The notes: generated by a model from the letters alone, not told the origin. Positions 1 through 8,045 are shown, numbered from the stretch's first letter. The stretch: DNA of 35,683 bases from Pleomorphochaeta sp964545735 (GCA_964545735.1 CAZJGS010000009.1:1-35683); one strand, 5' to 3'. Translations and numbers: made by a program.

Positions 1-184
1 TAAAGTTAGCAAAATCCTTACAGGAGGAAAGTAAATCTATATCATAAATATATTTGCCTTCTTCCGACTTTTCAAAAAAATAAAATCCAAGAAAAAACTT
101 TCTAAAGGCATTGCCTTTGTTTGCTTCTTCATTTAACGATAATACTTCTTCATCTTTGTCATACATTAATTTAAATTTTACCAT
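1..184 (-). CDS. DUF2812 domain protein, N-terminal part only
   Basis: The gene runs off the left edge of the window, so only the first 61 or so residues are visible. They begin MVKFKLMYDKDEEVLSLNEE and continue with FRKFFLGFYFFEKSEEGKYIYDID. The pattern of a small residue-rich start, then FYFFEK, then G-K/Y-Y-ID matches the DUF2812 domain as I remember it. These proteins usually have C-terminal membrane helices and are encoded next to PadR regulators. The start ATG lies inside the end of the padR-like gene, with a 14-base overlap, so the two are translationally coupled. The function of DUF2812 is not established; the family is thought to respond to or be controlled by the partner PadR protein. 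The assignment rests on the partial sequence and on the context. Confidence 0.6.
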   Translation of the reverse strand, partial: MVKFKLMYDKDEEVLSLNEEANKGNAFRKFFLGFYFFEKSEEGKYIYDIDLLSSCKDFANF

Positions 185-497
185 TTATATCCCCCATAAT
201 TTTTGATATATCAACTAACTCTTTTAATCTGATAACTTCAGCTTCAAAAGCTTCTTTTCCCTGTTGTGTTAGAATATATTCCTTTTTCTTTCTTGATTCT
301 AAATCTTCACTAAATAACTTGATCCATCTCTTTTTTATTAGTGTGTTTATAGCTCCATAAAGAGTTCCAGCACCTAGTACTACTCTATTACCGGTTAATT
401 CTTCAACTTCAAGAATTATTCCATAGCCATGATTTGGATGACGTAGTGCTAATAAAATATAAAATGTTGTTTCTGTTAATGGTAGTTCTTTACTCAT
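171..497 (-). CDS. PadR-family transcriptional regulator
   Basis: This 108-residue protein has the compact PadR winged-helix layout. It opens with LPLTETTFYILLALRHPNHGYGI, where the HGYGI turn is the family signature. Then comes the recognition region, VVLGAGTLYGAINTLIKKRWI, with the conserved GTLYxAIxxLxxxGWI-like pattern. The wing follows at SRKKKEYILTQQGKEAFEAE, and a C-terminal helix handles dimerisation. The length is usual for the short PadR-s2 class. The start is supported by an AAGGAG-type ribosome binding site about 5-6 bases upstream. It is the first gene of a two-gene operon with the DUF2812 gene and probably represses it. The inducing ligand cannot be read from the sequence. Confidence 0.88.
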   Translation of the reverse strand: MSKELPLTETTFYILLALRHPNHGYGIILEVEELTGNRVVLGAGTLYGAINTLIKKRWIKLFSEDLESRKKKEYILTQQGKEAFEAEVIRLKELVDISKIMGDINGKI

Positions 498-528
498 CTC
501 AGCTCCTTAGGTAAATATTATGATAGTC

Positions 529-557
529 AATAAATCATCACTCGATACATTTGTCAA
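529..557 (-). promoter_or_regulatory. Candidate promoter of the padR-DUF2812 operon
   Basis: On the minus strand a perfect TTGACA (552-557) is followed after 17 bases by TTTATT (529-534). The -10 match is weak, so only the -35 is well supported. The position, 32 bases before the PadR start codon, is right. Confidence 0.4.
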
Positions 558-571
558 CGATATATATAAAC

Positions 572-609
572 AAAAAAACACCCCGCTATATTTTTTATAA
601 ATAACGAGG
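572..609 (-). terminator. Intrinsic terminator after the M81 operon
   Basis: Read on the minus strand, CCTCGTTAT pairs with ATAGCGGGG (nine pairs, two of them G-U) and the hairpin is followed by TGTTTTTTT. It starts 24 bases downstream of the M81 stop codon and would end the six-gene operon before the padR promoter. Confidence 0.7.
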
Positions 610-632
610 TATAAAACAATCACTTTTTAATT

Positions 633-2111
633 TTAGATATAATATAAATCAGGTTCAAAATCTTTATCCAGAGGATAAATTGGTCTTTTCATAACCTTAT
701 ATGGTAGTCTTTCAAACAATTCATCAGAGGAACCTGTAGTTAATGCCATCAAAGATCTTTTAGCTATACTTCTAATCTCAGGCTCTAAATAACCTAATTT
801 TACAATTATAATCTTTCTTTTTTCGACTTCAACACCAAGAGCTCTTATTACATTGGGGTCATAACAACCTATATGCTTATCAGATACAATTACATCAACT
901 CCTTCAATATTTAATAATATCAAATTGGTGTTTTCAGCATCTTCAAAATTCCTATATTTACTTACAAGTTTTGCTTTAGCACAAACACTTGAACTTTTTA
1001 CAGTATCATATTTAGAGCCAAGCTTAATATCGAGGGTTAATCCAATATCTTTATCTTTAAATAAATCTACTATTTCTCTGTCATAAAAGGACTGATAAAT
1101 GAGAGGTGGATCTAATTTCTTTAATTCATCATTTTCTAATATTAGTTTTAAAAAATCAGTTACATCAGAAGAAGATCCTGCTGTTGGATTATCCCCTGAA
1201 TCAGAGATTACAACAGGATATATATCATTGTTAACACTTTCTAGAGCATTGTTGAGTGCATCTAAAGGCATTCTTGTTTCATTGTAGAAATGAAAATCTT
1301 CACGTCTACTCCAAAATATATTTGCAAATTCCATAGCTTTTTTAGCAGCCAAATCCTTATTATCTTTTGTTACAACAAGAGAGGTTACACCATTTTCTTT
1401 TGTATCTGCCCAAGGAAATCCCAACAAATAAGAGAGAGCAAAAATATCACTATTATTTTTTTCTTCTTCTCTTAAGCCCTCTATTAAACTTTTCATAGGT
1501 TCAACAGAAGTTTCACTTTGCTCGCCTGCAACTAAGAAAGGAATATGAACAGCACTCATGGTTGGTTTAATACCTTTTTCTAAGCATTCAATAACTATTT
1601 TAGCAGCGTGAATCCCTGTTTCAAAAGTATCGGTGTGAGGAGCACATTTGTAACCTACAAAAGCATTACTATATTTGATCATCTTCTCTGTAATAGTTGC
1701 ATGCATATCAAGGGAGGTAACAAGTAAAATATCTGGATAAATTTCTCTTATAGCTTGTAATAAATCACCCTCTGCTTCTCCAATTCCCTTAACTCTCATG
1801 GAGCCATGAAGGGATAAACAAATTGCATCTAAATTTTTTTCTGCTTTTAATTTTTCAATAAATTCATTTTTTAATTGTAAATAATAATCTTTATCCCATT
1901 CCCCATTAGGTACAGCTCTAGCAACTAGCGTTGGAATAACTTCAAAATCATTATCTAGTAATGTTTTTATAATACCTGAGCAAGAATCTTTTCCAATTTG
2001 CTCGATTAGAGATTTTCCTCTCTTAACCCAAATATCATCCTTACAAGTTACAATTGGATTAAACGTGTCTGATTCATGGTGTAAGCCACCAACTAATATT
2101 CTCTTTTTCAT
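633..2111 (-). CDS. M81-family (MlrC-like) metallopeptidase
   Basis: The 492-residue protein matches the two-domain M81 family, whose founding member MlrC (microcystinase) cleaves linear peptides left after opening of cyclic microcystin. The N-terminal domain starts with LVGGLHHESDTFNP (family pattern near residues 7-18), followed by SLHGSM (100-104), LDMHAT with D135 and H137, and CAPHTDTFETG with H159. The D-x-H pair and the later His agree in spacing with the family's zinc ligands as I recall them. The C-terminal domain contains SDSGDNPTAGSSSDVT. It is the last gene of the ABC/CutC/ROK operon, 11 bases after the ROK gene, with AGGAAG upstream. It has no signal peptide, so it should act in the cytoplasm on something the transporter brings in. 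The real substrate is unknown; most M81 proteins have nothing to do with microcystin. Confidence 0.82.
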   Translation of the reverse strand: MKKRILVGGLHHESDTFNPIVTCKDDIWVKRGKSLIEQIGKDSCSGIIKTLLDNDFEVIPTLVARAVPNGEWDKDYYLQLKNEFIEKLKAEKNLDAICLSLHGSMRVKGIGEAEGDLLQAIREIYPDILLVTSLDMHATITEKMIKYSNAFVGYKCAPHTDTFETGIHAAKIVIECLEKGIKPTMSAVHIPFLVAGEQSETSVEPMKSLIEGLREEEKNNSDIFALSYLLGFPWADTKENGVTSLVVTKDNKDLAAKKAMEFANIFWSRREDFHFYNETRMPLDALNNALESVNNDIYPVVISDSGDNPTAGSSSDVTDFLKLILENDELKKLDPPLIYQSFYDREIVDLFKDKDIGLTLDIKLGSKYDTVKSSSVCAKAKLVSKYRNFEDAENTNLILLNIEGVDVIVSDKHIGCYDPNVIRALGVEVEKRKIIIVKLGYLEPEIRSIAKRSLMALTTGSSDELFERLPYKVMKRPIYPLDKDFEPDLYYI

Positions 2112-2122
2112 ATAATTACTTC

Positions 2123-3259
2123 CTATTGATCAAGGCCTATTGGGGATCTTTTTGCATCCCAACCCTTTAGTCTTGATGTAACTGTTGGTAAATTAAATAA
2201 ATATTTTAATACTAATTTACTAGCCCCTTCACTAATGTCATCTTCATATGTACTTGCAATTGTAAAACAATCGCTTTCATTTTCAGTTTGACTATTTAAT
2301 ATGGCTGCCTTTAACAAATGTTCTTTTTTTGTTAAATATCCACCAATATAAATAATTCTAGGGTCCAATAAACTGTGAGCAAATCTTAAATTATCAACAA
2401 GTTCTTTAAAAAAATCACTCAATACTGATTCATCATTTTCAATATTGGCTAAAGCCTCATTTGATATGGATAGTTGTTGTTCAAAATCTTTACCATGATA
2501 TAAAACACTTTTAAACTCTCCGGCATGAGAGGTATAGCCTCTTCTAAGTCTACCATCGATTACAACGCCCATACCAACTCCAATAGGTGGTACCCCTTGT
2601 GGTACTTCTGTAGTTTTATACAATTGGATTAGCGTATAAATAAAAGTATCATTATTGAGGCCCACATGGTTAAAGGCAGCACAATTTGCATCATTTTCAA
2701 AAAATATTTGATAGGGATATTTCTCTATTAAATCTTCGGTACAATAATTATATAAGCCTTGCGTCCAACTAAATATAATCTTTTCACCTTTTTGATCCAC
2801 AATCCCAGCTACGGCAAAACAAGCACCTAAAATTTTATCTTTACAATTAGATTCTAATTTAGTTAAGACGTAATTTACTATAAATTCAAACCTTTCTACA
2901 CTTCCTTTAGGATGTGGAATAAAGGTATCATCATACCTTTCTGTAATTTGATATATAATTTCACCACTAAAATCTGTAATATTTGCATGAAAATGATTTA
3001 CCAATAATTCAATTCCAAAAACACAACCATAATTTGAGTTCAAACCCACAAAGGTTCTTCTTCTACCCATTTTAATAATATCATCTTCGCCCTTATCTTC
3101 TATCAAACCAAGATCAATCAACCTTGCTATTGCATAGGTTACCGTAGAGGGTTGTAGATTTAAGGCATCAGCTATTTGTCTTCTAGAGATATAGCCATGT
3201 CTTAACTTTTGAAGTATTAAAAAATTGTTGGTTTCCTTTTGGAATTTACCATTAGCCAT
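2123..3259 (-). CDS. ROK-family transcriptional regulator (operon 1)
   Basis: A 378-residue protein with an N-terminal winged helix-turn-helix (about residues 17-55, recognition helix QPSTVTYAIARL) joined to a ROK sugar-kinase-like domain. The ROK domain keeps ENDANCAA and GVGMGVVIDGRLRRGYTSHAGEF, but it lacks the DxGxT phosphate-binding loop of active kinases (FGIELLVNHFHANITDFSG is at that place). It also lacks the CxCGxxGC zinc motif. I therefore read it as a pure regulator that still binds a sugar or related ligand. It sits one base after cutC, between the transporter genes and the M81 gene. It is clearly paralogous to the regulator at 28472-29635; both begin MANG and share QPSTVTY in the recognition helix. 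The likely operator is the TTTTTTCATTGACAGAA element at the operon promoter. Confidence 0.85.
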   Translation of the reverse strand: MANGKFQKETNNFLILQKLRHGYISRRQIADALNLQPSTVTYAIARLIDLGLIEDKGEDDIIKMGRRRTFVGLNSNYGCVFGIELLVNHFHANITDFSGEIIYQITERYDDTFIPHPKGSVERFEFIVNYVLTKLESNCKDKILGACFAVAGIVDQKGEKIIFSWTQGLYNYCTEDLIEKYPYQIFFENDANCAAFNHVGLNNDTFIYTLIQLYKTTEVPQGVPPIGVGMGVVIDGRLRRGYTSHAGEFKSVLYHGKDFEQQLSISNEALANIENDESVLSDFFKELVDNLRFAHSLLDPRIIYIGGYLTKKEHLLKAAILNSQTENESDCFTIASTYEDDISEGASKLVLKYLFNLPTVTSRLKGWDAKRSPIGLDQ

Positions 3260-3260
3260 G

Positions 3261-4001
3261 TTATGTTAGTCCTTTGATTGTTTTAACTCTACTATTATCA
3301 GTATTTGTAATAACAAATTCAGCTTGCCTTAATTCCCCTCCCATAAAAATATGACTCGGGTTATATAGCATTTTAGAGTTACCTTGCTTAGGTAAATATA
3401 CATGATATTCTTTGGCTTGTAACTCTTTTTTAATAAAATCAAAGTTTCTTTCACTAATACCACAGCCTGGCATTACAATAATATCATCCTTTGCATAGGC
3501 TATCATTTCTGTAAGTGTAATAAGGCCTTCCATAACAGAGGCTTCTAAGCCACTTGTTAATACTCTATCAACTTTTAAATCAATCAAATCTTGCAGTGAC
3601 TCTATTGCATTTCTACTCATATCTATAGCTCTATGAAAAGTTACCTCTAAAGGTTTAGCAACTTCAATTAACTTGGCACTTCTTTCTTTATCGATAGTTC
3701 CATTAGGATTTAAAATACCGAAAACTATAGCATTAGCACCTTCTTCTCTAAATATTTTAGTATTTTCTAGCATTGTTTCAAATTCATAATCACTGTAACA
3801 AAAATCTCCACCCCGAGGTCTAATCATTACATTCATATCAATAGAACAATGTTTTCTAGCTACTCTAAACATTCCCAAACTAGGGGTTAATCCACCTTCA
3901 AACAAATCACTACAGAATTCAACTCTATCAGCACCGCCATCTTGTGCGGCTACGATAGATTCTATATTTTCTAGGCAAATTTCAATTTTTGGTTTTATCA
4001 T
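3261..4001 (-). CDS. cutC: CutC-family protein
   Basis: The 246-residue sequence carries the family blocks in order: GGADRVEFCSDLFEGGLTPS near residue 23, VMIRPRGGDFCYSD near 59, VTFHRAIDMS near 120, RVLTSG near 146 and MPGCGIS near 178. CutC is a TIM-barrel protein named for a copper-sensitivity phenotype in E. coli. That phenotype has since been attributed to the MicL small RNA from the same locus, so the true function is open. Its start overlaps the end of the upstream permease gene by four bases (ATGA), and an AAGGAG site lies about ten bases before the start. Placement between a carbohydrate-type transporter and a ROK regulator favours a role in catabolism of the imported compound rather than in copper handling. 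That last point is inference. Confidence 0.88.
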   Translation of the reverse strand: MIKPKIEICLENIESIVAAQDGGADRVEFCSDLFEGGLTPSLGMFRVARKHCSIDMNVMIRPRGGDFCYSDYEFETMLENTKIFREEGANAIVFGILNPNGTIDKERSAKLIEVAKPLEVTFHRAIDMSRNAIESLQDLIDLKVDRVLTSGLEASVMEGLITLTEMIAYAKDDIIVMPGCGISERNFDFIKKELQAKEYHVYLPKQGNSKMLYNPSHIFMGGELRQAEFVITNTDNSRVKTIKGLT

Positions 4002-4846
4002 TCTTTTAGTGCTCCTTCGCCAAATCCTTGTATCAAGGCATTATGTGCAATTAAGTAAAATATAAACATTGGAATAGTTCCTATAACGAGGGCCGCAAAC
4101 TGCAGACCATAATCTTGATTTAAACGTCCTGCAAATGAATTAATGGTAACAGGTAAACTTCTCATATCATCCCCACTTGTAAGGGTAAATACCATTAAAA
4201 ATTCATTCCAGCTTCCCAAGAAGGAAAGTACTGAAATTGTTGCAATAACAGGTGTTGATACTATCAATATTATTTTCCAGAAAATCTGTTGGTAAGTTGC
4301 ACCATCAATAATTGCAGCTTCTATCAAGGCATTTGGAATACCTCTAATATAAGAGCTAGCAATTAGTACTGCCATTGGAAGTCCAAAAGCTACATAAGGT
4401 AGGATTACTCCTAAATAAGTATTGTATAAACCTGTATTGGTTTCCATAATAAACAAAGGTGTAATTACTGAATTAACTGTAATCAAAAGTCCTGTTGTAA
4501 ATAATGCACCATAAACTTTTCTACTTTTATAGGGAAACTTAGTTAGGGCAAATCCTGCTTGAAGTGATAATAATACAATCAATAATGTAGATATGGCACT
4601 ATATATAATACTATTTAAAAAGGCATAGTCCATATTCCCATATTCAATACATTTCTTGTAGTTATCAAGAGTAAAATCTTTTGGTAAACCAATAGGATGA
4701 AGCATAATCTCACCCATACTTTTAAAGGAAGAATAGCTCATCCATATAATTGGAAACAAAGTAACCAATGTAAATAAAATTAAAAAAGTATAGGAAAATG
4801 CAATAGTATGTATTGAAATTTTTCTTTCTCGTAAATTGTTTTTCAT
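3998..4846 (-). CDS. ABC sugar-type permease, second subunit (MalG type)
   Basis: This 282-residue membrane protein has about six hydrophobic segments. The cytoplasmic coupling loop reads EAAIIDGATYQQIFWKIILI, the EAA motif of carbohydrate (CUT1) permeases. The N-terminus has FPIIWMSYSSFK, typical of MalG-like subunits, and the C-terminus ends after HNALIQGFGEGALKE. It forms the channel with the permease encoded just upstream, nine bases away. AGGGGAA precedes the start. No ATPase gene is present in the operon, so the complex must borrow a nucleotide-binding subunit, as CUT1 systems served by MsmK/MsmX-type ATPases do. Confidence 0.9.
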   Translation of the reverse strand: MKNNLRERKISIHTIAFSYTFLILFTLVTLFPIIWMSYSSFKSMGEIMLHPIGLPKDFTLDNYKKCIEYGNMDYAFLNSIIYSAISTLLIVLLSLQAGFALTKFPYKSRKVYGALFTTGLLITVNSVITPLFIMETNTGLYNTYLGVILPYVAFGLPMAVLIASSYIRGIPNALIEAAIIDGATYQQIFWKIILIVSTPVIATISVLSFLGSWNEFLMVFTLTSGDDMRSLPVTINSFAGRLNQDYGLQFAALVIGTIPMFIFYLIAHNALIQGFGEGALKE

Positions 4847-4855
4847 ATTGTTCCC

Positions 4856-5743
4856 CTAATTATATTTCTTGCTTACTTTTTCGAAAAATCTTTGAAAAAG
4901 AGTTATTAAACCAACACTTAAAATTACAATAATAATTGATACAGCACTACCGTAACCGTAGTTATTAAAGGTAAAGGTTTGCTGATACAGATAAAGAGCC
5001 ATAACATATGTGTAATGTACAGGTCCTCCTCCAGTCATAGCAAAGACCAAATCAAAACTCTTTAAACTTCCTGCAATAGCTAATACTGAGCAGGTGTATA
5101 TAACACCAGTGAGGGCAGGTAATACTATTTTTCTAATTATCATACTCTCAGAAGCACCATCTATGGTTGCAGCTTCAAAGACTGATTTAGGAATTCTCTG
5201 TAAATTAGCAATAAATATAATCATATACAAACTTGTATGTTGCCAAAGTAATACAAATAAAACAGGAACTATTGCATGTTGTTCACTTTCAAAGATTTTT
5301 ACTACATAATCTGGATTATCAGTTACAGTTCTAATAAAAGCTGTATATATTCCAACTGGTGAAAACACTCTATTCCATAACAGTGCAACTACGATTGATG
5401 ATATTGTGATTGGTAAGAAAATCATCATTTCAAAAAATTGACTACCCCGAACCCATTTTCTAAATAGCAAATATGCTAATATTATTCCCAATGGAATTTG
5501 ACCAAAAACAGATAATAGCATAATTTTTATATTATTTTTCAATGCTATTTGGAAAATAGGATCTTGAAATATCTCTATATAATTTTGGATACCTACAAAA
5601 CCTTTTAACCTAAAATGTCTCCAATCTGTAAAAGATAAACCAAAGCTTACAATTACTGGAAATATTATTATTGTAATATAAATTAAAAAAGCTGGTAATA
5701 ATAAACTCAAATAACTTAATTTCTTATTTCTATCAGTTATCAT
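4856..5743 (-). CDS. ABC sugar-type permease, first subunit (MalF/UgpA type)
   Basis: A 295-residue inner-membrane protein with an N-terminal helix (LLLPAFLIYITIIIFPVIV), then SFTDWRHF-x-GFVGIQNY, a standard opening for CUT1 family permeases. The EAA loop is FEAATIDGASESMIIRKIVLP. A conserved late segment reads SFDLVFAMTGGGP. It pairs with the subunit encoded immediately downstream. GGGGAG lies five to six bases before the start. A 57-base gap with a strong hairpin separates it from the binding-protein gene. Confidence 0.91.
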   Translation of the reverse strand: MITDRNKKLSYLSLLLPAFLIYITIIIFPVIVSFGLSFTDWRHFRLKGFVGIQNYIEIFQDPIFQIALKNNIKIMLLSVFGQIPLGIILAYLLFRKWVRGSQFFEMMIFLPITISSIVVALLWNRVFSPVGIYTAFIRTVTDNPDYVVKIFESEQHAIVPVLFVLLWQHTSLYMIIFIANLQRIPKSVFEAATIDGASESMIIRKIVLPALTGVIYTCSVLAIAGSLKSFDLVFAMTGGGPVHYTYVMALYLYQQTFTFNNYGYGSAVSIIIVILSVGLITLFQRFFEKVSKKYN

Positions 5744-5762
5744 TTTTCTCCCCTAGTAAATA

Positions 5763-5788
5763 ATGTCGCTAGTAAAAACTAGCGACAT
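5763..5788 (-). promoter_or_regulatory. Intercistronic hairpin between binding protein and permease
   Basis: ATGTCGCTAG and CTAGCGACAT form a perfect ten-pair stem around a six-base loop, in the 57-base gap. There is no U-tract after it on the minus strand, so it is not a normal terminator. Such hairpins often protect the upstream binding-protein mRNA from 3' exonucleases and give an excess of binding protein over permease, as in malE-malF. Here this role is inferred. Confidence 0.7.
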
Positions 5789-5800
5789 GTCAAAAATTAA

Positions 5801-7111
5801 CTATTCTCTGTTAGTATCATTTTTAGCAACCCATTTTTCATATTGAGCAGCAACTTCTTTAGGTTCACCGTTACCCATCATCATTGCTTGAATGTTTGCA
5901 TTTAATAACGATACACCTTCACCATTCATTACTGAATCGAATACATATCCCATTTCATGATTTTCTTGGAACTGTGCATATTTCTTTTGCATAATGCCCA
6001 TTTCAATATTAGAAAAATCTATGTTACATGTTGGAATATCACCATATTGGGCGAAAATTGTAGAACCCTCTACTCCAGTGTAGAAAGAAATAAATGTCCA
6101 TGCAGCATCTGCTTCAGGAGTACCTTCGATTGCTTTTGCAATACCAAAGCCTTCACCTGTAACTGAAGTAGCTGTGTTGCTTCTTACTTCATTATTAATT
6201 GCTGGAAATACATGCATTTCAATTTGTTCACATTGTTCTTTTGGAAGTTGAGAATCCATACCACCTGTTCTCCAACCAGCATCAACTAAATAAGCTGATT
6301 TACCTTGGTAGAACTCTTGGTCTGCTTCTCCATTACCCATTTGATTAACACCAGGTGAGAATAAATCTTCTTCACACATAGTTTGAATAATTTCTAAAGA
6401 CTTTACAAATTGAGGGTCATTAAATGTTGCACCATTTTTACCATTAGCTGCATCCATGAACCATTCTGGTCCACCTGTTCTATCAACTAAGAGTGATAAT
6501 AACCATGAATTTACAACCCATTGGTCTTTATTTCCCATTGAGATAGGGTAATAACCAGCGGCTCTTATAGCAGGAACTTGAGAAATCATTTCTTCAAAAG
6601 TTTCTGGATATTCTAAGCCTAATTCGTCTAGAATTGCATCATTTGAATATATTGTATGACAAACAGCTAGTGTTGGTGGAATCATCCACAATTCACCATT
6701 GGCTCCTTGGGCTTTAAAAGCTACAGATTTAAAATTTGATCTAAAATCTGCTGTTAAATAATCTGTATCATTTAAATCTAATACCAAGCCTGTATCTTGG
6801 ATATATGCTGTTCTAGCTCCGCCGTAACAAGTAAAAATATTTGGTATTTTTCTTGATGCTGCCATTGCTTGGAACTTTTGGTGAAAAGCTTCACCTGTTG
6901 CATATTCAATATCTAATAAGATTTCTGGGTGTTTTTCTTGAAATGCTTCAATTACAGCATTATGACCTTCATAAGCTGGATTTGCTGGATCTATTTGCAT
7001 ATACCCCGTTAGTGTGATAGTACCATCACCTTCGCTCTCTTTTGCACCTGATGCAAAAATACTAGTAACTGCAATTAAGCTAACCATTACTAAAGTTAAA
7101 ATTTTTTTCAT
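5801..7111 (-). CDS. Extracellular solute-binding protein (sugar ABC transporter, operon 1)
   Basis: The 436-residue precursor has a Sec signal peptide (MKKILTLVMVSLIAVTSIFA) with probable cleavage before SGAKES. There is no lipobox Cys, so it is either a free periplasmic protein or anchored in another way; the FA-SGAKE form is common in spirochaetes. The rest fits family 1 binding proteins: HNAVIEAFQEKHPEI near the N-terminus, a central YQGKSAYLVDAGW and a late TGEGFGIAKAIEGTPEADAAW. Leading AAGGAGG is well placed. This is the first gene of the six-gene operon and sets substrate specificity. The ligand cannot be told from sequence; the partner M81 peptidase raises the possibility of a glycopeptide or other non-simple sugar. 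Confidence 0.9.
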   Translation of the reverse strand: MKKILTLVMVSLIAVTSIFASGAKESEGDGTITLTGYMQIDPANPAYEGHNAVIEAFQEKHPEILLDIEYATGEAFHQKFQAMAASRKIPNIFTCYGGARTAYIQDTGLVLDLNDTDYLTADFRSNFKSVAFKAQGANGELWMIPPTLAVCHTIYSNDAILDELGLEYPETFEEMISQVPAIRAAGYYPISMGNKDQWVVNSWLLSLLVDRTGGPEWFMDAANGKNGATFNDPQFVKSLEIIQTMCEEDLFSPGVNQMGNGEADQEFYQGKSAYLVDAGWRTGGMDSQLPKEQCEQIEMHVFPAINNEVRSNTATSVTGEGFGIAKAIEGTPEADAAWTFISFYTGVEGSTIFAQYGDIPTCNIDFSNIEMGIMQKKYAQFQENHEMGYVFDSVMNGEGVSLLNANIQAMMMGNGEPKEVAAQYEKWVAKNDTNRE

Positions 7112-7150
7112 CTACAATCCTCCTTGACTGCTACTTATTTCATTCACTGA

Positions 7151-7188
7151 ATTATATGAACAGATACTTATTTCTGTCAATGAAAAAA
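7151..7188 (-). promoter_or_regulatory. Promoter and putative ROK operator of operon 1
   Basis: On the minus strand TTGACA (7175-7180) and a perfect TATAAT (7151-7156) are 18 bases apart. The -35 is embedded in TTTTTTCATTGACAGAA (7172-7188). The same 17 bases occur at the promoters of the second ROK gene and the second binding-protein gene. Identity reaching outside the -35 suggests a protein binding site rather than only a promoter. Confidence 0.75.
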
Positions 7189-7480
7189 GTAAATTATTTT
7201 ACTTTTGGCGAAATTGCTGTGAATCACTTAATATTTGTTAATGTAAATTGATATTTTATGAATAATTAATGGTTATTAAAGGAACTTTTTGTAATATCAA
7301 AAAAAATTAAGGCTACAGTTTTTCTGATTTTTACAACTAATATATAAAGAGGATATAGACATTAAATAGGAATTTATTTTTTTGAAATATTTTCCATCAT
7401 CTTCTTGACAAAAACTATAAAAATATGTCATTGTATGCCTCGTTGAGCCGTGTAGTAATTAAATGCTACAAAGGCTTCAT
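7189..7480. other. Intergenic region before the tRNA array
   Basis: No gene is visible here. A TTGACA (7405-7410) on the plus strand is the likely -35 of the tRNA array, but no good -10 follows at the usual distance. Between 7445 and 7477, GAGCC pairs with GGCTT and, inside it, TGTAG pairs with CTACA. The resulting leader hairpin ends four bases before tRNA-His and may be a processing signal. Confidence 0.4.
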
Positions 7481-7553
7481 GGTGGGTGTAGTTCAATGGT
7501 AGAGCGCTAGATTGTGGTTCTGGTTGTTGCGGGTTCAAGTCCCGTCATCCACC
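7481..7553 (+). tRNA. tRNA-His(GTG)
   Basis: The acceptor stem GTGGGTG pairs with CATCCAC. An extra G at position -1 (7481) faces C73, the hallmark of histidine tRNA. The anticodon loop is TTGTGGT, giving GTG, and the T arm has GGGTTCAAGTCCC. The CCA end is not encoded. It is first of five tRNAs in one plus-strand array. Confidence 0.95.
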
Positions 7554-7564
7554 CTTGACATTGT

Positions 7565-7638
7565 GCGTTCGTAGCTCAGCTGGATAGAGCGTCGGACTTC
7601 GAATCCGCAGGTCGAAGGTTCGAATCCTTCCGAGCGCA
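7565..7638 (+). tRNA. tRNA-Arg(TCG)
   Basis: The acceptor GCGTTCG pairs with CGAGCGC and is followed by discriminator A. The anticodon loop CTTCGAA gives TCG, which reads CGA and related Arg codons. The D arm has the usual AGCTCAGCTGG and the T arm has GGTTCGAATCC. CCA is not encoded. Confidence 0.95.
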
Positions 7639-7658
7639 ATTATTGATGTTAGGACAAT

Positions 7659-7731
7659 GGGCCGCTAGCTCAGCTGGTAGAGCAACAGACTCTTAATCTG
7701 TGGGTCAAAGGTTCGAACCCTTTGCGGCTCA
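7659..7731 (+). tRNA. tRNA-Lys(CTT)
   Basis: The acceptor GGGCCGC pairs with GCGGCTC, including one G-U pair, before discriminator A. The anticodon loop CTCTTAA gives CTT, the isoacceptor for AAG. The T arm is AAAGGTTCGAACCCTTT. CCA is not encoded. Confidence 0.95.
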
Positions 7732-7748
7732 ATTTGAATTTATTATAT

Positions 7749-7830
7749 GCGAGAGTGGTGAAATTGGCAGACACGCTAGATTTAGGTTCTAGTGCCGTAA
7801 GGTGTGGGGGTTCAAGTCCCCCCTCTCGTA
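7749..7830 (+). tRNA. tRNA-Leu(TAG)
   Basis: An 82-base class II tRNA with a long variable arm (about TGCCGTAAGGTGT). The acceptor GCGAGAG pairs with CTCTCGT, with a G-U first pair. The anticodon loop TTTAGGT gives TAG, reading CUN codons. The D-loop segment GGTGAAATTGGCAGACACGC is typical of leucine tRNA. Confidence 0.94.
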
Positions 7831-7862
7831 CTACATATTGCTTTAAGCAATTTATATTTTTT

Positions 7863-7934
7863 GCGAAAGTAGCTCAGTGGTAGAGCTCCACCTTGCCAAG
7901 GTGGATGTCGCGGGTTCAAGTCCCGTCTTTCGCT
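7863..7934 (+). tRNA. tRNA-Gly(GCC)
   Basis: The acceptor GCGAAAG pairs with CTTTCGC before discriminator T. The anticodon stem CCACC/GGTGG holds loop TTGCCAA, giving GCC. The T arm is GCGGGTTCAAGTCCCGT. It is the last tRNA of the array, directly before the terminator. Confidence 0.95.
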
Positions 7935-7936
7935 TT

Positions 7937-7972
7937 AAAAAAAACACAAGTTTAGTAGCTTGTGTTTTTTTT
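7937..7972 (+). terminator. Intrinsic terminator, probably bidirectional
   Basis: ACACAAG and CTTGTGT form the core stem around an eight-base loop. The hairpin is flanked by an A-run on the left and eight Ts on the right, so it can end the tRNA transcript on the plus strand and the AAA ATPase transcript arriving on the minus strand. Confidence 0.85.
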
Positions 7973-8045
7973 ATGGTTCTTGGACTTTCTCTGTAAGGAC
8001 CTTAGATTAATATATTATAGAACTACATCTCTTATTTTATTTTTG

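Noticed and set aside
1099..1475. Plus-strand frames inside the M81 gene
   Set aside because: Shadows of the minus-strand coding sequence with no initiation signals.
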